Source: Bacteroidales bacterium (GTDB lineage: Bacteria; Bacteroidota; Bacteroidia; Bacteroidales; ML635J-15). From it: a stretch of 64,000 bases of DNA. The stretch is taken from contig JAFZRE010000009.1 in NCBI GenBank assembly GCA_017620015.1, positions 62,001 through 126,000 of the forward strand, given 5' to 3'. Position 1 is the first letter of the stretch. Each line of letters begins with the position of its first letter. Below the pieces are notes generated by a model. That model worked only from the letters and a program-made list of their open reading frames with translations, was not told where the DNA came from and did no database searches. Of this stretch, positions 51,165-61,368 are shown in pieces. The position numbers and the translations under genes were made by a program.

Positions 51165-51196
51165 AAAAATGGGCGAAAATATTTTCGCCCATTTTT
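51165..51196. terminator. Bidirectional terminator, perfect 32-bp palindrome
   Basis: AAAAATGGGCGAAAAT and its exact complement ATTTTCGCCCATTTTT are directly joined, with A and T runs on the two sides. It lies between the convergent lipoprotein and dut genes and overlaps the dut stop codon. Confidence 0.93.
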
Positions 51197-51629
51197 ATTT
51201 TTTCCCAGTATGTCCGAATCCGCCAGCTCCGCGTTCTGTTTCGTTGAGTTCTTCAACCTGAATCCATTCGGCTTGCTCGTGGCGGGCAATAACCATCTGG
51301 CAAATGCGTTCGCCGTGTTCAATCTTGAAATCTTCGGTCGAGAGGTTAATTAGGATTACTCCTATTTCACCGCGATAGTCGGCATCGATAGTGCCGGGAG
51401 TATTGAGAACTGTAATTCCGTGTTTCAGAGCAAGACCGCTACGTGGACGAATCTGCGCTTCGTAGCCTTCGGGAAGTTCGATGAAAAGTCCCGTCGGGAT
51501 GAGTTTACGCGCCATCGGCTTCAGAACAACTGGTTCTGCAAGGTTTGCGCGAAGGTCGATACCTGCCGACTGCGATGTCGCGTACTGCGGCAAAGCATTT
51601 GTGGATTTGTTTACTATTCTGATTTTCAT
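51195..51629 (-). CDS. dut: dUTP diphosphatase
   Basis: 144 residues, the trimeric all-beta dUTPase. The five motifs are visible, among them 'SAGIDLRA', '[12 protein letters not shown]', '[13 protein letters not shown]' (catalytic Asp), 'GERICQMVI' and '[10 protein letters not shown]'. It removes dUTP and supplies dUMP. The gene is 4 bases after the flippase gene in the same direction, as in other Bacteroidales. Confidence 0.98.
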   Translation of the reverse strand: MKIRIVNKSTNALPQYATSQSAGIDLRANLAEPVVLKPMARKLIPTGLFIELPEGYEAQIRPRSGLALKHGITVLNTPGTIDADYRGEIGVILINLSTEDFKIEHGERICQMVIARHEQAEWIQVEELNETERGAGGFGHTGKK

Positions 51630-51633
51630 CGTG

Positions 51634-53148
51634 TTATCGTTTTAATAATTTCCGTTTTACTCCAGATACGACTTGTTTTACAAGTACACGCTCGTTATAC
51701 ATTACAACTGCAAGATATACCAGCATAAGCAATGTGTTGACAATGATTGCAATAACTGTGCTTTCGGGGTACAGGAACTCTCTCATATACTTTTCGGCGA
51801 GGAAAATTCCGACTGCCAGTGCAAAGTATCCGAAAATCGGCATAAGTTTGTATGGCACAGGATTTTTCTTTCGTCCAATCAGGTACGACAACACCATGCA
51901 GATTCCGTAACCAGCAAATCCGCCCCAAGCACAAGCCATATAACCAATTTGCGGTACAAGCAGGAAGTTGATTGCAAGCAATACAGCGCAACCTATTGCC
52001 GAAATTATTGCGCCCCAATATGTCTGGTCGGTAAGTTTGTACCAGAACGACAGGTTGAAGTATATACCCATGAAAATTTCCGCCATCATCACAATAGGAA
52101 CAGCAGCAAGACCTTCCCAGTAGTCTCTGCTGATGATAAACTTCAATATATCAATGTATGACATTACCGCCACGAATGCCAGTAGTGTGAAGATGACGAA
52201 ATACTTCATCACCTTTGCTTGCATATCCTTGCTTTTCTTGGCTTCCTCGCGGTTTTCGCCAAACACAAACGGCTCGTATGCGTAGCGGAAAGCCTGTGTT
52301 ATCATCGCCATAATCATTGCAATCTTCACGCAGGCACCATATATGCCAAGCTGTGTTTCGCCTTCTTGTCCGGGAACGATGAAGCGGTAACAAATCTTGT
52401 CGGCAACTTGGTTCATAATGCCTATGATTCCGAAAATCAGCAACGGCCAGGTGTATTTCCACATTTCCTTCATAAGCTTGCCGTCGAAACCATTGCGCAG
52501 AGCTTTTAGTTCGGGTATGAATCCAAAGGTTACTAGTGAGGTGCATATTAGGTTCACAACGAAAATGTAACCTACATTATAGCTCGGATTGTACCATCCC
52601 ATAAGCGAAGGACACCATTCGCACATTTTTGGTGCAAGCAGGAAAATGAAGAGGTTCATACCTATATTAAGGAATATGAACAATAGTTTCAGTGCGGCGA
52701 ACTTTATTGGACGCTTCTGGTAGCGCAGATAGGCGAACAGTATTGCCTGGAATGCATCTATTGCAATTACAATCGCCATTATTTCAATGTATTCGGGATG
52801 GTTGGCATAGCCAAGCGCCTCAGAAATCCAAGGCAGACAAACCGAGCATAACGCAATAAAGGTAAGAGCAACAACACCTACTGAAATCAGCGAAGTGGAG
52901 AACACTTTGAGCGGATTAGCGCCTTCCTTGTTGGCAAAACGGAAGAATGTGGTTTCCATTCCGAAGGTTAGAATCACAAGGATAAGGGCTGTGTAGGCGT
53001 AGATGTTGGTAACAACTCCGTACCCGCCCGATTCGGCTGTAATCTTGTAGGTGTAGAGCGGAACCAGCAGGTAGTTGAGGAATCGTCCGATTATGCTGCT
53101 AAGCCCGTATATAGCGGTATCGCCGACTAATTTCTTCAGTTTTCCCAT
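51634..53148 (-). CDS. Polysaccharide flippase, Wzx/MATE-like
   Basis: 504 residues with about 13-14 membrane helices. It begins '[27 protein letters not shown]', the opening typical of the polysaccharide-biosynthesis (Wzx/RfbX) group, and carries the polysaccharide-synthesis C-terminal region. It should flip lipid-linked sugars across the inner membrane. The start at 53148 (MGKLKK) follows the family; a start at 53175 would add nine residues without support. The adjacent dut link is conserved and not functional. Confidence 0.9.
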   Translation of the reverse strand: MGKLKKLVGDTAIYGLSSIIGRFLNYLLVPLYTYKITAESGGYGVVTNIYAYTALILVILTFGMETTFFRFANKEGANPLKVFSTSLISVGVVALTFIALCSVCLPWISEALGYANHPEYIEIMAIVIAIDAFQAILFAYLRYQKRPIKFAALKLLFIFLNIGMNLFIFLLAPKMCEWCPSLMGWYNPSYNVGYIFVVNLICTSLVTFGFIPELKALRNGFDGKLMKEMWKYTWPLLIFGIIGIMNQVADKICYRFIVPGQEGETQLGIYGACVKIAMIMAMITQAFRYAYEPFVFGENREEAKKSKDMQAKVMKYFVIFTLLAFVAVMSYIDILKFIISRDYWEGLAAVPIVMMAEIFMGIYFNLSFWYKLTDQTYWGAIISAIGCAVLLAINFLLVPQIGYMACAWGGFAGYGICMVLSYLIGRKKNPVPYKLMPIFGYFALAVGIFLAEKYMREFLYPESTVIAIIVNTLLMLVYLAVVMYNERVLVKQVVSGVKRKLLKR

Positions 53149-53228
53149 CTTGACTATATATAAAAAAGAACACAATCACCCAAATGCTTGGATAATTATG
53201 CTCGGCAAAAACAATAAAATTATTATTA

Positions 53229-53390
53229 CTATCTTCTCTTGTGCCTTGGTTCGTCAGAAACTGTGAGTTTCTTTCTTCCCTTTGCTCTTCTTCTTGCCAA
53301 TACCTTGCGTCCTTCAACGGTTGACATTCTCTCTCTGAAACCGTGTTTGTTTCTTCTTTTCCTCTGTGAAGGTTGAAATGTTCTTTTCAT
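53229..53390 (-). CDS. rpmH: 50S ribosomal protein L34
   Basis: 53 residues, very basic: [20 protein letters not shown], then '[22 protein letters not shown]', the universal L34 pattern, plus a short tail rich in Lys and Arg. Normal length for Bacteroidota. It is too short for a 60-residue cutoff but unambiguous. It has its own promoter at 53448-53478. The usual neighbours (rnpA, dnaA) are not here. Confidence 0.97.
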   Translation of the reverse strand: MKRTFQPSQRKRRNKHGFRERMSTVEGRKVLARRRAKGRKKLTVSDEPRHKRR

Positions 53391-53447
53391 TGCCTTATAA
53401 TATTTTATGTTTTACAATTAAGTTTCTTTCCCGTAAAATTTGGACTG

Positions 53448-53478
53448 CAAAATTACTGCTATTTTTTTAATCCACAAA
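53448..53478 (-). promoter_or_regulatory. rpmH promoter
   Basis: On the minus strand TTTG, exactly 19 bases, TAATTTTG (forward CAAA at 53475-53478, CAAAATTA at 53448-53455). The leader is about 55 bases. Confidence 0.75.
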
Positions 53479-53560
53479 ATTTTGTTCATATTTTTTAACT
53501 CCAGAGCCCAACAAACATCAAGCTATTGATTGTCAATAATATACACACTTTTAATGCTTA

Positions 53561-55558
53561 TCAATAGAACACAACAAAAATGTCATCGTAATACACTGGA
53601 GCCTCAATTGGATTGAAAGGATAAATCTTAAACCTTGAATATTCACTGAAATTATCTGGAAGTTCGAAATTCATTACAAGTTCAACCCATTCGTTTGTCT
53701 TATGAGTCTTGTCCATTATCCTTCGCGAATCCCATATCATTTCCTTTTCACCTGTGTCGTCAATTATTTCCAAAGCAAGACATGGATTTCGAATCACCTC
53801 GGTCTGGTAAACCTGTAATACCACAAAAATATTCTTAGCCCAAGAAACCTTACTTATGCTATCCTCCAGCGTAACACCATATCGACTATCAAAATACACT
53901 ACCGAAGAATGAGTTCCAGAATAATACTTTTCAGAAGTAATTGTCTGCGACTGCCCCCAGTTGGAATTTTCACAGTCGTTATAATAAAATACAGCCTTCT
54001 TAAAATCGGATTTATCAAAACCATATTTGTTACCTACATACTTGAAAACATACAATACCATTCCTGTATCAAAACCAGAATAGTACTCACACAACTTTTC
54101 GGTAAACTTAGGAATCGACTGCGACTGATATTCAAAACCAAGTTTGGCAAGTACATCAAACGGACTTTTACCAGCAAATTCGCCTACGCATACCATCTTT
54201 TCCAAGTCACATTTTCGACAAGTGAAAAAGTTTTCGGCATCGGGCTTCAGCAAAAATCCAATACCATATATATTTGTAAATTTATGCATCGTGGCATTGT
54301 CGTTCTTGTAGAATCCACTTATTGCGCCAAAAGGTCCATATGGATTCGAATCTGGACCATGTATAATATTGACTTTCTGGTTTTTAAGATTGTCATTAAT
54401 GTATTTGGCAAGATAAAATTTCTGATAGCCAGCCGACTTGGTCATATTAGCACCAAGTCCAACAACATTTACAGCAGCAAACAATATTATAAATGCATAG
54501 CATGTTATTTTCCATAGTTTTTTACCACCAAGGTGCTTGTCAATCAGTTCGAATGCCGACATAAGTATTGCTGGGAAAAGAAATGCCATCGGAAACATGA
54601 AGCGGACTTCCTTGTGCGCTATAAACGAATGAATGACAATGAAAGGAACAAAACACCACAAATAAGGATTTCTCGGATTGCGAACCAAAAGATATAATAT
54701 CGCAACAGCCAAAGGAATCCCTATCCAATATATAGGATACGATACTAGATTGTACAAGTAGAACCACCAAGGCGACGAGCCGAACTTGTCGGCACTTACT
54801 TCAGAATTTACCTTTACATACTTGTATGGTGCAAACACAAAATTACCATAAAACCAACTGTCAACGCCTACACCTAAAGCCATATATGTCACAGCGAAAG
54901 ATATTGCCGGCACAATAAAATACTTCCATCCGCGCTTGTCGATAATCAAAGCCCACAAGCCGAAACCGAATATCGCCACTCCCATCTGGAAACGGAAGAT
55001 AAATGACAATGCAAGGCAAAAACCGAATAGTATGCGAGAAATGACACTCTCCTTTCCCGAAAAATATATTGCTAAAGCAAACAAAAGGGAAATAGCGCCA
55101 AACGTTTCCGACGAGAAACGGCACGCAATATATGGGACAAACCACATCAGCAGTGATAATGCCAGATAAATTGTGCGATACCTTGTTTTTTGTATTCGAC
55201 GGGCGGTACTTCTGACGAAAAGTAATATTGCCACAAACGAAATCATGGCAGTAAAAAGCCGCATCACAAGTGCCTGCACATATGGGTCAGTCACTGAAAT
55301 GCATTTGAAAAACTGCAAGAAACCAAGACAAATTGTCGGTTGCAACATCGGACGAATCTGCACATCATATTCCCAAGCGACAAGCGGAGTAAATGTTTCC
55401 GACTTCAGTCCGGCGTATTCGATAATCTGGAAAAGTTCGTCGGCATGATGGTAACCATAGTTGACGTATGCAGTAATCATGTATATGACAAATGCAATCG
55501 CTGAAATTGCAATGCAAGTTTTTCTGTCGTCAGAATATCCGAACAGTCTATTCTGCAT
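53561..55558 (-). CDS. GT22-like (Alg9/PIG-B type) mannosyltransferase
   Basis: 665 residues. The first ~400 carry about ten membrane helices with the GT22 landmarks 'YHHADELFQIIEYAG', 'CRFSSETFG' and 'FIAHKEVRFMFPMAF', which match the His-Asp-Glu and HKEx(R)F motifs of the eukaryotic ER mannosyltransferases and their bacterial relatives. The last ~200 residues are an extracytoplasmic beta-rich domain. It should use a polyprenyl-phosphate sugar on the outside of the inner membrane. It overlaps the upstream CorC-like gene by 11 bases; its acceptor is unknown. Confidence 0.8.
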   Translation of the reverse strand: MQNRLFGYSDDRKTCIAISAIAFVIYMITAYVNYGYHHADELFQIIEYAGLKSETFTPLVAWEYDVQIRPMLQPTICLGFLQFFKCISVTDPYVQALVMRLFTAMISFVAILLFVRSTARRIQKTRYRTIYLALSLLMWFVPYIACRFSSETFGAISLLFALAIYFSGKESVISRILFGFCLALSFIFRFQMGVAIFGFGLWALIIDKRGWKYFIVPAISFAVTYMALGVGVDSWFYGNFVFAPYKYVKVNSEVSADKFGSSPWWFYLYNLVSYPIYWIGIPLAVAILYLLVRNPRNPYLWCFVPFIVIHSFIAHKEVRFMFPMAFLFPAILMSAFELIDKHLGGKKLWKITCYAFIILFAAVNVVGLGANMTKSAGYQKFYLAKYINDNLKNQKVNIIHGPDSNPYGPFGAISGFYKNDNATMHKFTNIYGIGFLLKPDAENFFTCRKCDLEKMVCVGEFAGKSPFDVLAKLGFEYQSQSIPKFTEKLCEYYSGFDTGMVLYVFKYVGNKYGFDKSDFKKAVFYYNDCENSNWGQSQTITSEKYYSGTHSSVVYFDSRYGVTLEDSISKVSWAKNIFVVLQVYQTEVIRNPCLALEIIDDTGEKEMIWDSRRIMDKTHKTNEWVELVMNFELPDNFSEYSRFKIYPFNPIEAPVYYDDIFVVFY

Positions 55559-56807
55559 AAAGCATGACCTTTACGATTTTTGTGCCTTTGATTTCCAGAA
55601 TCCTAAAGCGGTAGGAAACATCGTTGTCGTTGATAGTGACAATCTCTCCCATCTTTGGAAAGTTGCCCGAAAAATACATGATATAGCCTGCAATGGTTTC
55701 ATATTCGTCCGATTCGGTAAGCGAGTAGCCGTATTCCTCGTTGAAAGTCTCCACATCGAGCAGTCCCGACATGATATAGTTTCCGTCCTTGTTGACCACC
55801 ACCGACAATTCAGGAGAATCGTGCTCGTCCTCAAACTCGCCAAAGATTTCCTCAAGAATATCCTCAACTGTAACAATTCCGCAGGTGCTTCCAAACTCAT
55901 CCACCACCACGGCGATGCTTCGGTTGTTCTTTATCAGGCGACCAAAAAGTTTCTTTGCCGACATAGTTTCGGGCACCACCAGTATCTGACGCATGATGTT
56001 ACGTAATTTCTGCGGATTCTTGAAAATGTCCTTTATGTTCACATAACCGATTATATCATCAACATTCTCCTTATAAACCAGCAAGTTAGAATGTCCAGTC
56101 TCAACAAACATCTTTCGCACATTCTCTACCGACTCGTTTACAGGCACGGCAAGAATCTTGTTTCTCGGCACAATGCACTCACGCAACTTTATTGACGAGA
56201 AATCCATTGCATTATGGAAAATCTTGAGCTCCTGCGACGACTTTGCCGAATTTGAAAGTTCGGCGCCATTGCCAATAATATCTTCTATATCAACCCTACT
56301 GAACATATTGTCCTTCTGATGGTCGTCGATTCTTATTCCGAAGATTCTAGCAATAAGCCTTGCGAACAAAACCGAAATCGCCACTATAGGATAAAACAGC
56401 AAGTAGAAGAATGCCACAGGTACTGCAAAAGTACTGAGAGCCGAATCGCTAAGGATACGGAACAAGGTTTTGGGTAGGAATTCGGCAAAAAACAGCACAA
56501 TGACCGTCGCAATAATAGTCTGCAGAAGAAGGATGAGCAATTCGTTGTTCAATGGAGCAAGCGGTGCTGCCAGCAATTTTGCCAGAAAAATAGTATAAAT
56601 AACATTGGCAAGATTGTTACCGACGAGCATTGTTGAAATGTACTGCGACGAATTCTTTGTTATAAGTGCCAGCACCTTCGAGTTGAAACTGTCCTTCTTG
56701 ATGGCAATCTCTAGTTTCAGTTTGTTGGACGTTACAAATGCAATCTCCATCCCCGAAAAGAAAGCGGAGAGCACAAGCGCCAGCACTATGATTATCCAGG
56801 TTATCAT
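55548..56807 (-). CDS. CNNM/CBS-pair CorC-family protein (GldE-like)
   Basis: 419 residues: an N-terminal CNNM membrane domain (about 1-150, 'ALVLSAFFSGMEIAFVTSNKLK'), a tandem CBS pair (about 190-320) and a C-terminal CorC_HlyC domain with 'DEFGSTCGIVTVEDILEEIFGE'. Such proteins are linked to magnesium efflux; the gliding protein GldE is a member, and this position near lptC fits Bacteroidales hlyC/corC. Its start codon shares one base with the stop of the small membrane gene. Confidence 0.9.
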   Translation of the reverse strand: MITWIIIVLALVLSAFFSGMEIAFVTSNKLKLEIAIKKDSFNSKVLALITKNSSQYISTMLVGNNLANVIYTIFLAKLLAAPLAPLNNELLILLLQTIIATVIVLFFAEFLPKTLFRILSDSALSTFAVPVAFFYLLFYPIVAISVLFARLIARIFGIRIDDHQKDNMFSRVDIEDIIGNGAELSNSAKSSQELKIFHNAMDFSSIKLRECIVPRNKILAVPVNESVENVRKMFVETGHSNLLVYKENVDDIIGYVNIKDIFKNPQKLRNIMRQILVVPETMSAKKLFGRLIKNNRSIAVVVDEFGSTCGIVTVEDILEEIFGEFEDEHDSPELSVVVNKDGNYIMSGLLDVETFNEEYGYSLTESDEYETIAGYIMYFSGNFPKMGEIVTINDNDVSYRFRILEIKGTKIVKVMLYAE

Positions 56808-57031
56808 TATTTATCTCCGTTTCGTCTTTGCTCGCGACGTTCCTCGTTGCGACGCTGCATGAAGCGCATGATGAACATTCCTGCACTTATTACAGCCATT
56901 GCGTAAAATATCCAAACGTTAGATACGCTGTCGAACTTGGTCTGATAGTATATGCCGGCTGACAGGCAGAAAATTGCCATAACCACCCATAGGCATTCGA
57001 CTACAATCCTAAAAATCCTCTTGCTACTCAT
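56807..57031 (-). CDS. Small two-helix membrane protein (74 aa)
   Basis: Two membrane helices (about 9-26 and 39-58) followed by a strongly basic/acidic tail rich in Arg and Glu (MRRNEERREQRR-like). No family recognised. It overlaps lptC by 8 bases and the CorC-like gene by 1, so translation is coupled to both. Probably a helper protein of the envelope run in which it lies. Confidence 0.75.
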   Translation of the reverse strand: MSSKRIFRIVVECLWVVMAIFCLSAGIYYQTKFDSVSNVWIFYAMAVISAGMFIMRFMQRRNEERREQRRNGDK

Positions 57032-57593
57032 CCTTTATACTTATTACACCGGCAGGCTTCAGTATTTTCCATTCCGAAAAGTCCTGGTTCGACTCGAAGC
57101 CATCGCCAGTCAAAATTTCATCTTCAGTAGTTATCCTGACGTACTTATCCGAATACACAAGTTCCTTTTTCATATCCCAGTACATCAGTTCCGTATTTAT
57201 CTTTTCGTTTCGACTAATATTGTCAACCTCAACGTCCGACTTTATCTCCCACAATTCCTTCTCTATCAAGAATCGGGCGTACGAACACCTAAGCGTTGCC
57301 GTGACAGAGCCATAACCGTCGAAAAATCTGACATTCAAGCCATACCGATATTCATCGTATTTCAAGTTCTGCCCTTCGAAACGAGACAACTCCTTTGCCT
57401 TCAGTTCGACCATTACCCTTCCCGAATCGCTATATACCGTCTCGAATCCGAAGACAGAAAATGTAGGCATATTTGAACGCTTGGTAAGCAAGTTTACCTT
57501 GTCGATGTCGTTCTTGCATGAAACAAATATCGTACTTGCAACAATTGCAAGCACGATACCTGTCTTTAAAAATATTTGCTTTAAGTCTGACAC
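57024..57593 (-). CDS. lptC: LPS export protein LptC
   Basis: 189 residues. An N-terminal hydrophobic segment with a lipobox-like end (TIFVSC) is followed by the LptC beta-jellyroll: 'PTFSVFGFETVYSDSGRVMVELKAKE' and 'YSDKYVRITTEDEILTGDGFES', the latter matching the conserved LptC/LptA end motif. LptC links the LptBFG ATPase to LptA in the LPS bridge. Its start shares a base with the upstream TPR gene's stop. Confidence 0.9.
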   Translation of the reverse strand: MSDLKQIFLKTGIVLAIVASTIFVSCKNDIDKVNLLTKRSNMPTFSVFGFETVYSDSGRVMVELKAKELSRFEGQNLKYDEYRYGLNVRFFDGYGSVTATLRCSYARFLIEKELWEIKSDVEVDNISRNEKINTELMYWDMKKELVYSDKYVRITTEDEILTGDGFESNQDFSEWKILKPAGVISIKDE

Positions 57594-58912
57594 TACTTGA
57601 TGAACCTTGCAGTGGTAGTCTCGTTAATCCAGCACCCTACGGTTACAGTTGCACCAGCCTTCATATCAGCCCAGAATGCATCCGATTCCTTCGGGAAGTA
57701 TGCAGAGTAGGTCGAAATAAGCTTGTTAGCTTCTTCGGCAACCGAAGGATCTACGCTCTTAGCCTTCTGGAACTGGTCAACAACAACCCAGTAAACCCAT
57801 TTGTTCTCGAAAGCATCGTTACCGCAACCCTTGCCACCTGCTGCATAAACCCTACCTATCAAGAGATAAGCCTTACCGTAGTTCGGGTCAACTGCCAATG
57901 CGCTGCGTGCAGCCTGACGAGCCTTTTGGTAATTGTTCATGCCAGTGAAGTACAAGAGACCAAGTTCGTAGTACATGTCGGCCTTCTTCTCATTGTTCTC
58001 TTCGAGAGAAATTGCCTCGTTGTAGTATTGTTCAGCCTTGCCAGATTCACCGCGCTTGAAATAAGCCTGTCCGATTGCGTGTGCTGCGGCAGAACTCTTT
58101 TCATTTTCGTACATTACGATTGCAGCGCGCATATAAAGGTCAGAAAGCTTGCACTCGTCACTGTTGCCGTTTCTAAGAAGCTTAACAATCTTAGTTGCCA
58201 ATTCAACATTGTTCGGATCGGCCTCGAACTTAGGCGAGAACACGTCAATTATAGACTTGCAGTCGGCAGCGCTGCTGTTGACAAACAATTCTTCTACAGC
58301 GGTTGCTGCATCAGAAATCTTAGTCTTCTTGTCCTCCTTGGTTTCCTTTTCCACCTGCTCGGCAAGTGCATCGGAAATCGAAGAATAAACATTTACCATT
58401 GTTTCCTTGCTGATTTCTTCCTTGTCGTAACGATTCAAAGCAACAACCATGTACAACTTGAGCACACCATAGTTTGCCGAATTGCCTGCAAGCTCAAACA
58501 CACGTGCACACATATCGTAAACCTCGGTCTGATTTTGCGGACGATACTTGTTCAGCATAATAGCCTTTGAACCAAGATATGTAGCTTCCTGTCCATACAA
58601 CTGGATCCTCTTGTCGTAAATAATGAGCAAGGTGTCGATTGCTGCTTCACGAGCTTCGCCTTCCCTTGTTGCAATTACGTTTTCAAGGATTGTCGGACCC
58701 TGTATAAAAATATTCTTGGTAGTCTTTTCGCTAACCCTGTCGTCACAATTTTCAAAGCACCATTTCCAAGTCGGATATGCGTCCTTGTAGTTCTTCTGGT
58801 TGTAGAATTCCGTGTACGTGGACATATTTACTGTAAAATCATCCTGCGCAAACACACCAGCGGAAAAGAACATACCCGCTATCATCACCAATGTTAAAAC
58901 TCTAACTTTCAT
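57593..58912 (-). CDS. Secreted TPR protein (439 aa)
   Basis: A signal peptide (about 1-22) and several TPR motifs, clearest at about 265-350 ('AHAIGQAYFKRGESGKAEQYYNEAI', 'MYYELGLLYFTGMNNYQKARQAA', 'GKAYLLIGRVYAAGGKG'). The N-terminal part is helical with 'YPTWKWCFENCDD'. The last 25 residues contain one more Cys. In Bacteroidales it lies in the conserved coaX-OMP-TPR-lptC run; its role is unknown but probably in the periplasm. Confidence 0.88.
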   Translation of the reverse strand: MKVRVLTLVMIAGMFFSAGVFAQDDFTVNMSTYTEFYNQKNYKDAYPTWKWCFENCDDRVSEKTTKNIFIQGPTILENVIATREGEAREAAIDTLLIIYDKRIQLYGQEATYLGSKAIMLNKYRPQNQTEVYDMCARVFELAGNSANYGVLKLYMVVALNRYDKEEISKETMVNVYSSISDALAEQVEKETKEDKKTKISDAATAVEELFVNSSAADCKSIIDVFSPKFEADPNNVELATKIVKLLRNGNSDECKLSDLYMRAAIVMYENEKSSAAAHAIGQAYFKRGESGKAEQYYNEAISLEENNEKKADMYYELGLLYFTGMNNYQKARQAARSALAVDPNYGKAYLLIGRVYAAGGKGCGNDAFENKWVYWVVVDQFQKAKSVDPSVAEEANKLISTYSAYFPKESDAFWADMKAGATVTVGCWINETTTARFIK

Positions 58913-58924
58913 AGCTATAAATTT

Positions 58925-60205
58925 TTAATCAATTCTACTTTTTACAAACCAACGGTCAACTAAACTTAAGTTGACACCAACAATAAAATAGGTTTCCTTT
59001 ACTAAATCATTTTTTAAAGAGCCTCTCTCCCCGACCTGGAAAGTAACGTTGAATACCGTCTTTCCGTGCCGCGGTTTAAATCCTACTCCAAAAGTAATGC
59101 CATAATCTGGAACTGACAGTTTTCCGCTATCCATATTTATGTATGAGTTATTGAAAAACAGACCCATACGATAGGATGAAGACTCCCAAAGATTTTTTGG
59201 AGAAAGCCTGTTAGGAGTATATTCCACGCCCAAAGCAGCACCTATGCTATTGTCTAACGAGTCGCATACACCAAAGAATTTGCTATCCTTCCAGTTCTGC
59301 ATAGTAAAGTCGGCTGCCACCGACAATTTATCCTTATAGGTATAGCAAGCTCCAAATCCTATAGTATGTGGCAGACCTATTTTGCCTTTCACATCACCCT
59401 CCTGATGAATGGTGTCGATGACAGTAGTCGCAGCGCTTGCCAAAGTGTTGTAAACCAATGTTGACTGCTTTGCATTCAGGTCGCGGTTGTAGCCATAGTA
59501 GGCACCAAGTCTCAGATTGTCCTCCCCGATATGGATATTGTATTTCAGTCCGACATCGAAAGTAACATCGGAAATCTTAAATGTCTTCTGGCAGAACGAA
59601 TTGATGTAAGTACCAACGGTATCGTTCACGAAAGCAATGGCATTGGAATGGTAAATCTTTCCGAAAAGATAGGATACGCCAACACCCAGGCTCAAGTCCT
59701 TAATCGGGTTGAACGCATTGGAGAAGAACACCTTGTTGAGCCCACCGTCACCTGCATAAACGTAATTCTTGTCGATGCCAAACGAATTGTCCGCCGAGTA
59801 AATCGAGTAGCCCACATTGCTGTAAGGTGTTATGCCGAGAGCCATCTTCCACCATTTTGTGCAGGCGAAACCAACGGCAATCTGCGACAATTCGGCATCA
59901 CTCTTTATTTTCGACGTCTGCGGATTTGAGATTGAATACTTGCGCAACCCTGCATCGAAACCAAAATTGAATATGAAAGTCAAGGTGTCAATATCACCGA
60001 TGCCAGCAGGACTTTTATAGTTGACATCGTACATAAACGGAGTAGCATATCCCACGCCACCCATCGACGAGTTGCGAGCCTGCGAATTTGCATTTACATC
60101 GCCAATGCCGTAACGCGAATACGGCGAACCAACGTGTCCCTGCGAAAAGGAAAACACGGTGACCGACAATAGGCAAGCTAGCAATAATAATCGTCTAACA
60201 ACCAT
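58925..60205 (-). CDS. Outer-membrane beta-barrel protein (PorV/FadL-like)
   Basis: 426 residues with a signal peptide (about 1-22, ending VFSFSQ) and a chain of amphipathic strands, starting 'GSPYSRYGIGDVNANSQARNSSMGGVGYA', an opening shared by the PorV/FadL-like barrels of Bacteroidota. The mature protein ends in a strand with aromatic residues. Function unknown; transport or outer-membrane assembly possible. The start at 60205 (MVVRR) overlaps coaX by 11 bases; an ATG at 60223 is also possible. Confidence 0.85.
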   Translation of the reverse strand: MVVRRLLLLACLLSVTVFSFSQGHVGSPYSRYGIGDVNANSQARNSSMGGVGYATPFMYDVNYKSPAGIGDIDTLTFIFNFGFDAGLRKYSISNPQTSKIKSDAELSQIAVGFACTKWWKMALGITPYSNVGYSIYSADNSFGIDKNYVYAGDGGLNKVFFSNAFNPIKDLSLGVGVSYLFGKIYHSNAIAFVNDTVGTYINSFCQKTFKISDVTFDVGLKYNIHIGEDNLRLGAYYGYNRDLNAKQSTLVYNTLASAATTVIDTIHQEGDVKGKIGLPHTIGFGACYTYKDKLSVAADFTMQNWKDSKFFGVCDSLDNSIGAALGVEYTPNRLSPKNLWESSSYRMGLFFNNSYINMDSGKLSVPDYGITFGVGFKPRHGKTVFNVTFQVGERGSLKNDLVKETYFIVGVNLSLVDRWFVKSRID

Positions 60206-60929
60206 TATATTCCAATATTTCATTCAATCCAAAAGCCACCAAATATGGCTCTGCAAAATTATTAAAATTAATTCGGTTTTCAAAGAAAAAGCTATCGCCA
60301 CCTGTAAAAACGACCAAAAGGTCATTGAACCTATGGCTGAATTCTTTCACAGTGCCTTCAATTTCGTAAAGCATACCGTTCTGAATACCAATGGTTATTG
60401 CCTCTGTAGTGTTCGTTCCGAACAAGCCGTCGAGAGTTTTATCCGCATTCAATAACGGAAGTTTTCCTGTAAAATTGTGCAGTGCACGAAACCTTGTTTT
60501 CAGTCCTGGCGAAATATTTCCGCCAAGATATTCGCCCTTGTCGGTGACAATGTCGTAGGTTATTGCCGTACCAGAGTCAATCACAAGCACATTCCTGTCG
60601 GGATAACGAGAAACCGCCCCGACAACCGCCGCAACACGGTCGCTACCAAGTGTCTCTGGAGTGCCATACTTTATTATTATAGGTAACTTTAAACGTGATG
60701 AAAATTCAAGTACAGGGAAAAACGGACGTAAAACCTCCGCAATCTCGCTTTGGCTGATGCTTACTGATGAAACTATACAGCGGTCAATCTTGTCGAGCGA
60801 TACGTTAGCCTTAAGCGTCGGAAGCAGTTCCGGCAATTCGTTGCAAACCATCTTCTGTGCGATTTCACCATCGTCAAACAGAAACATCTTTATCGTAGTA
60901 TTGCCCGAATCGACTATTAGATTGTACAT
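60195..60929 (-). CDS. coaX: Type III pantothenate kinase
   Basis: 244 residues. 'LIVDSGNTTIKMFLFDDG' (phosphate-binding), 'GTPETLGSDRVAAVVGA', and 'VLVIDSGTAITYDIVTDKGEYLGGNISPGL' are the CoaX blocks. It catalyses the first step of CoA synthesis. The gene leads the coaX-OMP-TPR-lptC run seen in other Bacteroidales and is 11 bases from the membrane gene upstream. Confidence 0.96.
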   Translation of the reverse strand: MYNLIVDSGNTTIKMFLFDDGEIAQKMVCNELPELLPTLKANVSLDKIDRCIVSSVSISQSEIAEVLRPFFPVLEFSSRLKLPIIIKYGTPETLGSDRVAAVVGAVSRYPDRNVLVIDSGTAITYDIVTDKGEYLGGNISPGLKTRFRALHNFTGKLPLLNADKTLDGLFGTNTTEAITIGIQNGMLYEIEGTVKEFSHRFNDLLVVFTGGDSFFFENRINFNNFAEPYLVAFGLNEILEYNGC

Positions 60930-60939
60930 CTGAACAAAT

Positions 60940-61368
60940 TTACTCCTGTTTCACATCACTAGAATCCTGCTTTTCCTGAGCCGACTTCAGCAACTTTGCG
61001 ACTAGCACGACCTCCATAACAAGATATGCAAAATACAAAATGAAGAACTGCACCACATACGCAATGCGATAATCGGCATCGCCTCTTATTATAGGAATCA
61101 GGAAAACCACGCACAAAGCCATTTTCACAAGGCTCGATGCCATAAATACATAACCGAAAAGCCCTTGTTTCTGCGTCATTTTCCTAAATATGAACTTCAG
61201 CACCAAGACCACAGCCACAGTAAGCACAAAAAGGAAAAGATGCGCCTCGTAGATTCCCGTAGCAGCGCACACGGGAAAAGCACGCGCCAACAGAAAATGC
61301 ACGGCAAACAATCCCACACCGAATATTGCAAGCTTTGCCAATACTCCGACAAGCGAATTATTTTTCAT
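60940..61368 (-). CDS. Four-helix membrane protein, DUF6168/AtpR-like
   Basis: 142 residues with four predicted membrane helices (about 8-28, 40-60, 70-95, 103-128) and a charged tail. It overlaps the AtpZ gene by 11 bases. In many Bacteroidota a protein of this kind sits between atpZ/atpI and the F0 genes, and I place it there tentatively. The F0 subunit genes are not present here; coaX follows instead. Confidence 0.7.
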   Translation of the reverse strand: MKNNSLVGVLAKLAIFGVGLFAVHFLLARAFPVCAATGIYEAHLFLFVLTVAVVLVLKFIFRKMTQKQGLFGYVFMASSLVKMALCVVFLIPIIRGDADYRIAYVVQFFILYFAYLVMEVVLVAKLLKSAQEKQDSSDVKQE

